Source: Hamiltosporidium tvaerminnensis (taxonomy: Eukaryota > Microsporidia > Dubosqiidae). From it: a stretch of 64,000 nt of DNA. A program made the position numbers and the translations under genes. Every line of letters starts with the position of its first letter. Position 1 is the first letter of the stretch. The DNA is taken from assembly GCA_022605425.2 (NCBI GenBank), contig CM061247.1, positions 1,041,501 to 1,105,500 of the forward strand. The letters are read 5' to 3'. The notes under the pieces were generated by a model. That model was not told the origin of the DNA. It saw only the letters and a list, made by a program, of their open reading frames with translations, and did not search any database. Shown here one piece after another: positions 1 through 11,946 of the stretch.

Positions 1-1649
1 TCATCTACTAAAGAATTTCCAAAATGAAGTTTTTCAATTTTTGTATTTTCTTCGAATTTTATTTCATCTTTTGACTTAAAAATTGAACATTTAGAAAGAA
101 ATAGAATCCTTAGCGCAGGAAATAATAAAATCTTGGACAAAAAAATATCATTTAGAGTTGAGCTAACAATCTTGATGCGAGTTATATTATTTAATATTTC
201 TGTTTCACGTAAGCTAAAGTCTTTAAGACTTGTATCAGTAAAAATCATTTCAATATTATTGAATTCTTTAAAATTAATAAGGTAGAAAACGAAGGATATA
301 TACTTGTTGACTAGTTTCATAAATACAAAAGTTAGAAAAGGAAATTCTAGTTTTTGAAATGTTACTATTTTTCTTTGATGATGCTTAAAATTTAAAGTAA
401 GTTCCTTTTCTGTTTCGTAACAACAAACACCTGTTTTTCGAATGCAAATATTAGATTTATTATCATTATCATATATTTGATTTATAAATCTTGAAAAAAT
501 AAATTGAACAGGTGAATCCGAATCCGCATTTGTAAAAGATGATGAATATCTATCTTTCAGAATGACATAATTCAATCTTCTAAAACAAAGGTTTTTCAAA
601 AATGCAATTTCTTCTTCTATACTAAATTTTGAATGGACTATATTTAATGTCTCAATTTGTTTCTTACGTGAAACTTTACAGATTCTTTCTATTAATGAAT
701 TAGTATTCGAACACCTAATAATATTTATTTCCTCACTACTTTTAAATAGAGACACATCAAAAATATTATCATATTCTTTTATATAAGATATTCTATATAA
801 AAATATAGATTTAAAAGTGTGAAAACGAAAAACAATATCAATTATTTTAAGAAAATTCTTCAATTTTTTATGTAATTTTAAGATTTCACGTATAATATCA
901 TCATCTATAAATAAAAAATCTTCTCTTAAATTTATAAAATATAGCATAAAATATTCATCAAATATCATTTCATGAAGATCTTCTCCGAATTTGTTTTGTG
1001 TTTTCTCAGAAACTCTATACATTTTAAATAATTCCTGTATAAATATATCAGTTATATATCTAGGAAAGCAAAATTCGGTTGAGTTTGGTGATGAAAGATT
1101 CCAATTTTTCGTTTCGATTTGATTAAAAACCATGGAAACCAATATTGACCGAATAAAATCTTTAAAAAATTTATTGTTTATATATTTAAAAATATTCATT
1201 ACTTTGCAAATTAAGAGATACTTACTTCCATCCATACTATCCATAAAACATGGTATACTCAATACTATGTTATAGAAGTATGCTAAATCATCAAATTTTA
1301 ATAGACTATTATTTATATATACGTTATACTGTTTGCCGTCTTCAATCGTTTCTTCATTCATAAACTTCAATAGAACATTGTCTATATCAAGTATAAATGT
1401 CTTTAGAATCCTTTTTTCTAAATCGGGACTACATGGTTTGTATTTTACTTCAAAGAAATCTAGACAAGCATCACAGTAAATATATTCGGTTGAATCCTTG
1501 CTTGCTAAAATATTTTCTATATCTTCATAAAAATGTATAGCGATTGTTCTCTTCGCCATTATACTATATATAGTTACTATAATAGAAAGTATCCTACAGT
1601 ACCAAAATAAATCAAGATTTTTTGCTTCTAAAAATGCACCAACTACCAT
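1..1649 (-). CDS. LRR-like large protein, 5' part (runs off left edge)
   Basis: The reading frame is open from ATG at 1649 to the left edge, 549 codons with no stop, so the gene continues outside the window. A second in-frame ATG lies at 1559. The upper start adds a hydrophobic stretch (LFWYCRILSIIVTIYSI) that could be a signal peptide or membrane anchor. The frame stays open a further 60 bases or so above 1649, but without an ATG. The protein is rich in Leu, Ile, Phe, Asn and Lys, and its distal part has irregular leucine-rich spacing (for example LFPALRILFLSKCSIF). Residues around DLAYF and the following 60 resemble ELAYF and its surroundings in the broken gene at 52772-55087, so I infer one family. 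Microsporidia with large genomes carry expanded LRR families, often predicted to be secreted, but function is unknown. No CCC motif is seen at the start, unlike the core genes. Confidence 0.62.
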   Translation of the reverse strand, partial: MVVGAFLEAKNLDLFWYCRILSIIVTIYSIMAKRTIAIHFYEDIENILASKDSTEYIYCDACLDFFEVKYKPCSPDLEKRILKTFILDIDNVLLKFMNEETIEDGKQYNVYINNSLLKFDDLAYFYNIVLSIPCFMDSMDGSKYLLICKVMNIFKYINNKFFKDFIRSILVSMVFNQIETKNWNLSSPNSTEFCFPRYITDIFIQELFKMYRVSEKTQNKFGEDLHEMIFDEYFMLYFINLREDFLFIDDDIIREILKLHKKLKNFLKIIDIVFRFHTFKSIFLYRISYIKEYDNIFDVSLFKSSEEINIIRCSNTNSLIERICKVSRKKQIETLNIVHSKFSIEEEIAFLKNLCFRRLNYVILKDRYSSSFTNADSDSPVQFIFSRFINQIYDNDNKSNICIRKTGVCCYETEKELTLNFKHHQRKIVTFQKLEFPFLTFVFMKLVNKYISFVFYLINFKEFNNIEMIFTDTSLKDFSLRETEILNNITRIKIVSSTLNDIFLSKILLFPALRILFLSKCSIFKSKDEIKFEENTKIEKLHFGNSLVD

Positions 1650-2420
1650 ATTTTGAGGTATATTATCATTTTTTTGTTCAAATAGTACTATTATCGCAAA
1701 GCAAACAAATTTTTATCAAAAATTCTAAGAATGAATCCAGATTATCATATTATATTATAATCTATATTGGATGATAAAAAAAATATTTTTAAAAAAAAAT
1801 CAAATTTTCTCAAATTAAAAAAAACACTTTGTCTAATATTGTTAGAATTATAATAGAATAAGGATACATATGCCTTATCATGTCGTTATGAATTACTTTT
1901 TTTAGCACTATTATAAACTAAAATTATTCCTAATACTAAAATTAAAATATTTCTAAAAATAACTTAGTAAAATTTCGAATTATTTTAGTTTATACTATAT
2001 TTATAACGAATGAATTAAAATTGAACAAGGAAAATGTTAAAATCAAATTCAACAACTATTTATGCAAGATTTTGTTATAAAGTATTGGATATATTATATT
2101 CATTAACTTCATAGTCCCTTACTATGCTACTGTTCACGTTGAATAAAGGATGGGATTTATTTCATTGTGTACCACTGAATACAAGCTCTCGTTTCTTTTA
2201 TCTAATCGGTATTTTGTATCGAAAATACTTCTTTAACCATTGCTTTTTAAGTCAAATGCTTTAGTGTTCTAATCAAAATAGAAAGAGTAAACCTTTGAGT
2301 TAAATTAGGTTAAATCAATTTCATAATATTTTTGAATAATAAGCGAATTGTGTCAACGATGTGGACCATAATTTTATTGCTTTAAATCAAAATCTTATTA
2401 ACAAGCGAAAAATTGTTTAG
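1650..2420. other. AT-rich intergenic, no gene seen
   Basis: This is the upstream side of the LRR-like gene. It has poly-A and poly-T runs but no ATG-started frame of note. The last six bases (GTTTAG) resemble GTTTTAG just beyond the far end of the next element and may be a weak target-site duplication. Confidence 0.5.
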
Positions 2421-3132
2421 GGAGGATAACTACATAAAAAACTTTCTGCCTGGCAATGAGTGTGTGAAACTGGGTTGAGGATAATTGTTTGAATTTTTGG
2501 TGGGAATAAAATCTCACTACATCTTCGGTTGTTCCATGGGAGTTGTTATGAGGAGTAGAAGTCTAAGAAATAAAGAAACTTTTTCTACAAATTTATTTGT
2601 AGTTTTTTATGTAACCAGATTGCAGACCGCAGCTGATGTAGGTAATCCCCATGCAAAAGCATGGAAAACTAGCCTTGCTCACTCGGTTAGAAGAGTTAAC
2701 GCCTAGTAGATAAAAAAATAAAAACCATCAAAAGCCGGGAGAGCTAAGGCAGGTTATAACTGTTGGTATGACATTGCACTGTCTAGGTGGACTCCATGTA
2801 AGTTTCTGAAATCATCTTAGCTAGAATTTTATTGGGTTCAGGATGTGTAGAGTAATTGGGAATGCTGCATAGTCTTGGGGGAGCTCAGAGAAGCTTCGGC
2901 CTTCGATCACACTCCATGCAACAGACATTAACGAACTCCGGGCAACTGCCTCGCTTAGTAATTGGGTTCAAAACACCTGGTAGATGAAAGGCTTTGAGAT
3001 ATAGGTATTGCAGGGGTTACTGATGGAGTGTTGGGGTAGCAGTCATTTATTTTAAACCTAGAACTATCTTAATGTCATGAAAACAAATATAACATTTGCC
3101 ACTATTTTAAAATGATGTGATAATTAAATAAA
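2421..3132 (+). mobile_element. 700-bp dispersed element, copy 1
   Basis: This is a full-length member of a family repeated eight times in the window. It starts GGAGGATAACTACAT and ends at TTAAATAAA. Islands well conserved between copies include the region with GCAGACCGCAGCTGA, the block CATGCAACAGACATTAACGA, and the tail with TGTCATGAAAACAAATATAAC. It has no transposase or reverse transcriptase frame. A frame of about 70 codons opens near 2485, but without an ATG, and it is disrupted in copy 2, so the element is probably non-coding. It is noticeably more GC-rich than its surroundings. A non-autonomous, retroposed RNA gene is my inference. Confidence 0.75.
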
Positions 3133-4425
3133 GTTTTAGAAACTAAAGCCAAAAAAACTATGTTCTCAGCTATTGATTTACTTAAAGATGAGATAAAAAA
3201 TGTTCAAGTTAAGATTTTCTTATTTCTTACTTAAAATCAATATAGAGTTGCCTACTGCATATGTTTCTCGTAAGAAATACTAAAAAAAGAATCTAAAACT
3301 AACATAGATTTTTAAAATGTCTAGAAAGTAAATTTATATCTCAAATTTAATACGCGTAAGATTTAAAAAGAAATAATGCTTTTAATTGCTTGGAGTTATA
3401 ATAATCAAGTATTAAGAAACTTTATATTTCAAAAGATAATTTATTCAGATTTTTTATATAGCTCAAGAAACTGTATTTACTTTGATTGAAAAATTTACTG
3501 AAACAAAAATGAATGATTTGAAAGAAGAAAGTAAAAATCATTTTTAAAAAACATTCTTGTCATCTTCAAAGATTATTTACATATATTATTTAGCTTATTT
3601 TATACTTAAATAATTGTAAACATAATGGTATCTAATATACTTTGTTTTGTTTCGATATTCAAATATATTAACAGTAAATACAAATATAGAATTATTTGAG
3701 TTTAAAAATCAAAATAAGAAATCTAAATACAATTTTCTATTTTCTAAATATAATTTGTTAGTCAAGGTTGTTAAAAAAAATAAAACTTAAATTCTAATTT
3801 TAAGTTATCAGATAAAAATATTTGGAAAAAGTATGTTGTTCTGTGAGTTTTGATATAGAAAAATCCATGAAGATAAAAAAAAGAAATAAGATTGTAATAA
3901 TTCTTTCACGACTATCGCAAGGTATATATTCTCTTATATAATAAGATGTATTGATTTAAAGTATAAGTGACACATATAATTTGTAGCAATCAGTATATAA
4001 TTCTATAAAAATAGAATTTCATTTTAAATTTAATGAATTATTTGAAAGTATTTGAAGAGAAAAAAATTATTAAAAATAAATTAAAGTAAATTGTTATTTA
4101 TTGTGTTTTGTAAGAATTATTGGCTTATATTTTACCTTACCTTATTGGTATTGAACAAATACATACAAAATAAATTTATTTCATTCATATTTTTTAATGA
4201 CTAAGTAAAACAATACAAGCATCACTATTTTTTTTATAGGTAAAAAATCTGCATCACTACCAGAATCCTTAGTTCTGACATAAAATACAAATACTTAAAA
4301 ATCAATATAAACCGTATAAGACCTAAAACAGTGTAGCTTTAATTTTATATTTACTATATATGACGAATATAAATTTTTTACCCGATTAATTCATTGATTA
4401 ATTCTATACCTATTATATTTGGAAT
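3133..4425. other. AT-rich intergenic, no gene seen
   Basis: Long A/T runs, no coding frame and no recognisable RNA gene. The last nine bases (ATTTGGAAT) are repeated with one mismatch after the next element. Confidence 0.5.
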
Positions 4426-4649
4426 GGGGAGAGGATAACCCTATTAAAACTATCTGGATGGCAATCATTGCTCGAAATTGTTCTGACAACAATTGTTGAC
4501 ACTTTGTGAAATATTAACAAAATTGGATCTATAGGCGATCCCGTATTATTCCGAATTATAATAGATCAAAAGAATCAAATGGAAAACCTTCATTTGTTAA
4601 TCCTCGACACTAAAAGTAACAAGAGGAATGGAATAAATTAGTAAATAAA
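4426..4649 (+). mobile_element. Short (225-bp) dispersed element, copy S1
   Basis: It opens GGGGAGAGGATAACC and carries CTATCTGGATGGCAAT, closely resembling the head of the 700-bp family. Its 3' half matches the minus-strand element at 14033-14263: AATGG, then AAACTTTCATTTG or its variant, a CCTCGACAC/CGTCGACAC block, and AAGAGGAATGGAATAA. It ends in GTAAATAAAA. The flanks ATTTGGAAT (4417-4425) and ATTAGGAAT (4650-4658) look like a target-site duplication with one mismatch. No coding capacity is seen in this copy. Confidence 0.6.
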
Positions 4650-6866
4650 ATTAGGAATTTGTAGTTCAATAACATATTTTTACAATAAATTAATTTTAAT
4701 CTGAAAATATAAATTTTATCAATAGAGAAATTTTAGAAAGACGATGAGCATATTAAGTATCAAAAAGTATAATAATGAGCTAATATATCAATCTAGATAT
4801 TCATTTATAAATGTTTGCATACCTTAACCAATGTATATACATAGTATTAAAGATATAGCTTCACATTTTTTAAGAATTTTACAAACAATAATCTTTTTTA
4901 GAATCAAAGATATGCCAATAAAATTTAGAATTAACGTTGCTAAATCTCAATATAAATATATAATATATATTTAATATAGACTATTTGAAAAAAGCCGTAT
5001 AAATATAAAATATAAAAAGTTTAAACCCGAATCATCAGCTGTTTGGAACAACTAATGTCCTAAGTATAATAAATTTACTTATTTTAAACTGCACTTCTTT
5101 GAATCAAATTACTTCCGCCTCGCAGCAGCATTGAAATCTTAGTTAATTTATATATTTTCGAAGTAATTCTGATATTTTACGATTTTTGAATGAATTAATC
5201 AGAATCTGTATCAAACGGTTTTCTTATATTTTAGAACAGAATATGTTCTGATTTTATTTGAAAAACAAGTTATATCTGTACATTCGGAATATGCAACCTT
5301 TTAAATCTTTTGACCCTAATTTCAGATAGAATAATACAATATTTAGCGATTATAAATATATTTCTAACAGTATAAACTTTATAACTAATTATAAAGTATT
5401 CTTGTATCGAGATTCTTAGATTAAAAACATTTAGTAACTAAGAAAATTTTATACTTAGAAGATATTTATCATTTTTATTTCCAAAACATTTAAATCAAAG
5501 TTAAAAGAGAAAAATTTTGTTGTATAAACAAATATAAATATAAAACTAGTAATATGATATATTGATCGATAATTTGATTTATATGTCCAATTAATCCTTA
5601 AATTGTTAAAAAAATGTCAAAATACGATTTGAATTTACACCGTGGTAGACTTAAGGACCAGGCTTGTGAAAAAAAATGTTTATAAGATTCTAAAAATGCT
5701 CATAAAACTAATGGATATATATTTAGTTATTTTGTAGGATGGTTTTTTGGTAATATTCTTATATCTCAAGAATATTGGAATTAAAGGTATCTTCAAGCAA
5801 AATAAATCATTTCCTATAATATAAGTCAAAAGTATTTCCAAAGAATAATTTTTATCGAAAACCATAATGAAAGAGGTTTTATGTGAGAACTAATTCTATC
5901 TAAAAATTATAAATACATGTTCTATTTGGTTACTTTTAACAAAAAATTCTATTATGAATAATTTGACTTAGATTCATTTCCTTTGGTATATTTCATAGTT
6001 CCAAAACAAGAAAACTTTAGGAAATACAACTTACTTGCAAATAAAGCAAGTCTTGGGTATATATTTAGTGTCGCAATAATTCTTTATGTGTTTTCTAAAT
6101 ATAGTTTTGTTACAAATATCCTACAATATATCCCAAAAGACTCAAAATATCAATGAAAATCGAGGCATAACTTTGAAATGATATTCTCAACATATCAACT
6201 ATATTTATTTTTATCTATTTGCTAGGCTTTGCTTAGTATAAATGAAGATATGATTTTTTAAAAAACACAATAAAACTATCATTTAAATAGGCGAAAGACA
6301 AACGCAATTTTATTTCCCTACTTATAAAGATTAATTAGTGTGTTTATTCTTACAGCAGATAATTTGAATTTTAATATTATATCATCTAATACAAAGACCA
6401 ATATCAAAAAATTTATTCAAAATAATTGTATAATATTGAATTAAAATTTATAGTAGTGATAAAAATATGAAAGAAAGAATGTATGTACATAAAAATCACA
6501 GAAATGAAAAAAACAACTAAACGAAATATATTATTAGGGGAATTAGATATATGTGATATTTATATATGAAATTAGAAATTAAATCAAAAACAATATAAAG
6601 TTCAAAAAAACGTTTCATTCTTTATAACTTAAGGGAGATGTATAAGAACCCGATTTTTAGTTGATTTTGAATTTATTTATAAAATTTGATGTCTTTCACA
6701 TAAAGCGAAGTCGGTTTTAAGCGTCATAAAATAATATTTAATTTTCAAATATTTTATTTGTACAGTTGTACTCTCAATGAAATTTATATAAAATTTGTAA
6801 TTTTTGTAATTCTTTATACCCATTAAGATGTAGAAATATAAAATTTACGATAAAATTTTGTAATTA
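4650..6866. other. AT-rich intergenic upstream of BMS1
   Basis: 2.2 kb with no frame that starts with ATG and looks coding. A short minus-strand frame near 5680-5865 has random-looking composition and is not called. No repeat copy was recognised. Confidence 0.5.
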
Positions 6867-6870
6867 CCCC
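6867..6870 (+). promoter_or_regulatory. CCC-type start-proximal motif of BMS1
   Basis: CCCC lies 13 bases before the BMS1 ATG in an otherwise AT-rich leader. A C-run immediately upstream of the start codon is a known feature of microsporidian genes and recurs at five other genes here. Confidence 0.55.
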
Positions 6871-6883
6871 TTCTTCTTAGAAA

Positions 6884-9082
6884 ATGAATCCACAGCCACC
6901 GCTTCCCAACATGCATTTTAAAGATTTTCCACCACCGGTTGTAACAATTTTTGGACCTCCGAAATCTGGTAAAACCACACTTTTTAATTCACTTTTAAAA
7001 AGATATTCGATAAAAACCGCCAATTCGCCCGTGACTTTTACAACTTCAAATTCGAGATTTACTTTCTTAGAATGTCCTTCTGATATAAAATCATATATTG
7101 ATTATTCTAAAATAAGTGATTTGTGTCTTTTGGTAATAAACATTACATCTTTAGAAACCGATACGTTTGAAATTCTTTCACTTCTCAAAATTCATGGATT
7201 TCCTAAAATATATATAATATTTACGCACGGTGACCAGCTTTCTTCTTCTAATCAGAGAAAACAAGAAAAGAAAATTAAAAAGCGACTCTATCAAGAAATA
7301 ACGCCCGGTATAAAAACTTTCCCGATGAAACATAATGTTCATAAATCGATTTCCAAATACACAAATCTTAGCAAATTGGTTCTTTCGTTATCTAGTTTCA
7401 AGCCGCGACCGCTCGCTTTTAAATCTGAACATCCTTTCATTATTGTTGACCAGTGTGTTTCTTCCAATACATTTTATGGATATTTGCACGGCACGATGCT
7501 TACACATTCATATGCACATATTCCTGGTTTTGGAAATCTAGAAATTGAAAATGTAGAGGTAATGGAGGATCCATGTCCTTTGAACAGAAGTAAAATGGGA
7601 AAGAATAAAAGATATGTTCATCCATCTCCAGTAGAATCCGTTTCAGAAGAAAAAGAAGAGAATATAGTTGTAGAAATTCCCAAAACAGAAAACGAAACAA
7701 TAAATTTGTTTGGAAATATGGAGATAGAAATTCCTAATAATTCCGAAGACGATTCTTCATCTGAATTACCAGAAGATTCATCAGAAGTAAATGCAAATGA
7801 AGAAGAAGAATCTCTACAAGATTCTTCAACCACAAGTGAAGATATTTCTTTAAGATTTAAAAAGAATAATTTAGAAGAAGAATCTATTTCATCTGAAGAA
7901 GTAGAAAATCCAAAATACGATGATTTATTTGGAAAAGAAAAAGCAAAATCTGATCTCCAACACGAAAAAAATATTTCAAAATTTTCTTCTCTTAAAAGTG
8001 TCGTACCAGGAAATTATATTAAAATTTCTTTTTCTAATTCAATCAACGAAATTCCAATTTTTATTGGTTTCTACAATTTGAATTCCAAAACACTAGTGAT
8101 GGGTAAAATCAAACTTAATAGACATCATAAAATATTAAAAAGTATGAAACCACTTCTCATCTCGGTTGGATGGGAACGTACAATAATTAAACCGTATTTT
8201 AGTATGTCAGAAGAAAAAAGAAATCGATATATAAAATACACACCGAAGGGTATATTTTGTAGTTTGAATTACAAAGGCTACAGTGTGACACCTGGTAGTG
8301 GAATTTGTTTGATTGCAGATGAAAATAAAAAAGATTTTAGAATTTCTGCTTCTGGAATTGTAACTGATATTGGAAATAACAATACGTTGGTTAAAAAGTT
8401 AAAATTAATTGGTTATCCTCATAAAATTCATAATAATACTGTTTTTATGAAAGGAATGTTTAACAGTGGTAAAGAAGTGTGTAAATTTATAAATGGAATC
8501 ATTAAAACGGTTAGTGGGATAAGAGGTCAAATAAAGAAAAATGTAGGTGATGAGGGGCTATGTAGATGCACATTTGAAGGACAGTTGGTAATGAGTGATA
8601 TTATTTTTATGAGATGTTATATTCCAGTAACTATTGATGAAGAATTTATCAATGAAAATGATAAAATATATGAAAAAAATAATTTTGAAACGGAAAAAAA
8701 TAAATTAGGAAATTTAGACGAGAATGAAGATTATATGGGCGAAGATATCGATGTAAAAGTGGGGAGGTATAGAAATGAAGATTGTAAAAATTTTCGAGGT
8801 AAGAAAATACCCAAATCTCTAGAATCTAAATTACCGTTGAATAAACGAAACATTAAAGTATGGGACGGTAATTTTGAACTACCAAAATTTCTTGATGATG
8901 ATTTTGTTGAGAAGGAGCGAGAAAGGCAAATGATTTTGGAGAATAAAAAGAAAATTTTAGAAGAAAAAATAAAAATTAAACAAGATAAACGAACAGAAGA
9001 GTTGAAAAGGGTGGCATTAAAAAAGAAAATAGTAACAAATATTCTAGAAAGAACGAAAAAAAGAAAAAGGAGAATGAAATAA
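6884..9082 (+). CDS. BMS1: Ribosome biogenesis GTPase BMS1
   Basis: BMS1 is a nucleolar GTPase of the SSU processome that, with RCL1, acts in early 18S rRNA processing. The 732-residue protein is much shorter than yeast Bms1 (about 1180). A PPPVV lead-in precedes a P-loop, GPPKSGKT, at residues 24-31. This distinguishes it from the paralogue TSR1, which lacks the P-loop. The HGFPKIYIIFTHGD stretch corresponds to the Bms1 HGMPRVLGVATHLD region. DPCPL (about residue 230) is a BMS1/TSR1 signature. An acidic Ser/Glu linker follows (about 255-370), then the C-terminal domain with SVGWERT (about 426), KYTPKG, MKGMFNSGKEV (about 522), TVSGIRGQIKK and MSDIIFMRCYIP, all close to the family consensus. 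The tail is a basic coiled segment. The start is the first ATG after the CCCC run, and AATAAA overlaps the stop. Confidence 0.95.
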   Translation: MNPQPPLPNMHFKDFPPPVVTIFGPPKSGKTTLFNSLLKRYSIKTANSPVTFTTSNSRFTFLECPSDIKSYIDYSKISDLCLLVINITSLETDTFEILSLLKIHGFPKIYIIFTHGDQLSSSNQRKQEKKIKKRLYQEITPGIKTFPMKHNVHKSISKYTNLSKLVLSLSSFKPRPLAFKSEHPFIIVDQCVSSNTFYGYLHGTMLTHSYAHIPGFGNLEIENVEVMEDPCPLNRSKMGKNKRYVHPSPVESVSEEKEENIVVEIPKTENETINLFGNMEIEIPNNSEDDSSSELPEDSSEVNANEEEESLQDSSTTSEDISLRFKKNNLEEESISSEEVENPKYDDLFGKEKAKSDLQHEKNISKFSSLKSVVPGNYIKISFSNSINEIPIFIGFYNLNSKTLVMGKIKLNRHHKILKSMKPLLISVGWERTIIKPYFSMSEEKRNRYIKYTPKGIFCSLNYKGYSVTPGSGICLIADENKKDFRISASGIVTDIGNNNTLVKKLKLIGYPHKIHNNTVFMKGMFNSGKEVCKFINGIIKTVSGIRGQIKKNVGDEGLCRCTFEGQLVMSDIIFMRCYIPVTIDEEFINENDKIYEKNNFETEKNKLGNLDENEDYMGEDIDVKVGRYRNEDCKNFRGKKIPKSLESKLPLNKRNIKVWDGNFELPKFLDDDFVEKERERQMILENKKKILEEKIKIKQDKRTEELKRVALKKKIVTNILERTKKRKRRMK

Positions 9083-9083
9083 A
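9078..9083 (+). terminator. AATAAA polyadenylation signal overlapping the BMS1 stop
   Basis: The stop codon TAA (9080-9082) lies inside AATAAA, implying a very short 3' UTR. The same arrangement occurs at RPT6, RFC1, UBC12 and the gene at 15954-17102. Confidence 0.5.
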
Positions 9084-11946
9084 TTTTAAGAATGGAAAAA
9101 GTAAAATATTTAAACATTTTGAATAAACGAATGACATTTTTTGATTCATTAAGTCGGTTTATTATATTTAGATTATTTTTGATTTTCTTGCTTCTTAATT
9201 TTTTATATTGTTTTTTATTTTTTTGTGAAATAATATCTTTGTTGTTTGGCTTAACTTGAGTTCAAATGGGATTCCGGAATGTCATTTTACATATTTCTAT
9301 GTGTTTTCTAATGAAATACTTGTGTATAATAAAAGAAACTTATTTTTGGTTCAATACTTTGATTTTTGAAAGCTTATTCAAGTAAAAAATTTCATAATTT
9401 TGGCAATTTTCGGTTGAAATATTTTTTTGTATCGTATTTGATTGGGTTCAAGAAACTAAAAAATTGTATTTTAGAATTTTTAAAGACTTCTTCTAGGTTA
9501 ATTATTCGCAATTTTTGCACTTAGACTTAGTAGTACTCTACGCATTGTACTAATAAAAAAAATAATTGATATCCATGTTTAAAATCCATAGAATTCTACA
9601 TGTTTTTTATAAATAAATACAATTTTTGATTCGAAAATTATATTAGCAATACAACCACCATATCTGCTCTATGATATATAACTATTGGAGTACTAGCTCT
9701 ATACACAAGACATAATATATTTATTATTATGTAGCATTTTTTAGTTTGAAAAAAGTTAAGGCAAAAATCTTTCAGTGAAATTCTAGACAATCCAGTGTTA
9801 TGCATTTTAATTTCTTCTTTAGAATCAATATTATTTAGTTTGATTGTCAAAAATGCTTTTCCTGTGTTTTAAATATTTTCTTTTATTAGCCAAACCAGTT
9901 GCTTTATATTTCAGAATCAGACTTAAATTTACATTAATTTTAGTTCCTCTAAATAGTTATCTATTTGAAGCAAAGGTAAAATATTTTTCAGAATTCTTGG
10001 TCATTATAAGTTTCCTCGTCAGCACATGTTCTAAATGTAATTTTGGTTGTCTACTCTTCCCGGATCCTTTAAACACCCATTTATGCCCTATACCTACTCT
10101 ATTAGATTATTATTCATGACTCTATTCCTTTTCATAGATCAAAAAAATCATACCAAATGGCTATTCTTGGCACTTCTGAGCGAATATATGCCTCTATATT
10201 TATGGGTATTCGTAGTTTTTTAACATACATCTTATAGTATTTTGTCGCAATGCTGTGCTAAGTTGGAGGAAAGAGAATATTTCAAAACTACACATGTAAA
10301 AAGGCGGAATCATCATGCTATTACCTCATATTTCAATATTTTTTGTTTCATCGATTTGAAGTGAATAGTAAAAGGAAGTTTCCACTTCAATCGACTGTAT
10401 CTTATATTTAATGTATCTGAAATATATATCCTTATTATTCCGAGACTTAAATCAGCTTTTACTCTGGTTTTATTCTTATTTCCGTATACCCATCATCAAA
10501 AATTTCTAAGTTTGATAACCCCTAATTCGTTTGTAAATTAAATTGTAGCTATTTAGTAAACATATTGTGGCCATTTTACACTTCATTGTGTCCTCTATAT
10601 AGTAACATCTAAGTATTTTATCACATAAAATTAGAAAATCTTTTTAGTTTTTTCAAATTAATTGACATATTGAGAATTATCTTCTGATCTCACAATAAAC
10701 TTCAATTGTAGATATAACAGTGTACCAACTTAACCTTTGCCCTAATATTCCATTTCTTTAGTCATTTTGAAGAATCAAAAACACTCTAAAGCCTAGATTT
10801 TCTTGCATTATATAAATTTTAATGGGGCTTGCAGTTTTATATTTGGTTATATAATTTTGATATAGTTTACTTCCAACAAAATTCTTCCTAGCGACTTCTC
10901 ATCACACATATTTTACTTTTAAGAAACCCTTTATTGGTGAAAAATGGGTTTTATTAGTATTCTCTATCTACAAATTGCTGCTCTTCTGATTTTTACACTT
11001 TAAGATTTTCCCCAAAAAAATTTAAGAGTTGCATCAACATATGTTCGCTCAGCAAATCAACACTATTTTAGCTTCTTCAAAGTTCTGCTCTAAAGTACAG
11101 AAAAGCCTTTTACTTCCTACCGCTACCTAGTTAGAATTTTTTTCTAATTATATGACCGTCAGAGGTTTTACTATGCCTAATTTACGTTTCAGCATATAGA
11201 TTCTCATAAATACGAATTTTTTTATAAACTCAAATTTATTTTTTATACACGAAGATGACATATTTACAAACCTTTCTTCATTATGGCGTGATATTCGCCA
11301 TATCAAAATATTTATTTACATATAATTCTCAATTTCTTCTGATCTTCTGACAGTCATAGTGATAAGTTTCCCTAATATTTTTAAGATATTCTCTTATCTT
11401 AGATATACAAAAAAATAAAATCCTTTATTCCTTAACTTTCCATATATTTTATCAAATTCTTCTGTTTCTTAAATAACAAAAATAATGCAATGAAGCATTA
11501 AACACAATCGAATTTTATTGTTTCTATTACATGAAAAAACTCTTTATATTTATTTTTTATTTGCTTCAAAATTTTTATCTTATATAATTTCTAATTTGAC
11601 AAAAATCTTTATCGAAGCAAGAGTTATTCATATTCTTATAATTTAGATTGAGGGTTTTTTAATGAATATATTCCTCATTTAATGAAAGATTGAAAATATC
11701 TCTAGTGTAGAAGCAGTGAAAATATCTCTTAAGGGTTCTACTGCACCTATATAAGCTACTTAAACATCTTTCAATAAGATGTGCATATTTTTCATACCCG
11801 TACTACCAAGGTAGAGTTTGAAAAAAGAAAACTTTAAAAATATCAGGGCTATTTAAATTCCAAAATTAAATAAATGACATAAAAAAGCAGTAATATAGGA
11901 TAGGAGAAGTAATAAATTTAAAGCCAAAAATTATAATAAATATTAT
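9084..11946. other. Intergenic between BMS1 and DBP10
   Basis: 2.9 kb, T-rich on the plus strand from about 9850 onwards. A frame of about 90 codons near 9853-10119 starts with MLFLCFKYFLLL but has no homologue I recognise and looks like chance. No repeat copy or RNA gene was recognised. Confidence 0.5.

Noticed and set aside
2485-2706. Frame of about 73 codons inside repeat copy 1, similar to one at 22385-22618 in copy 3
   Set aside because: The codons at the starts are TTG and GTG, the frame is broken in copy 2, and similarity follows from the shared repeat DNA. Not a gene.
9853-10119. Plus-strand frame starting MLFLCFKYFLLL
   Set aside because: T-rich DNA gives Phe/Leu-rich frames by chance; no promoter motif, homologue or codon pattern.
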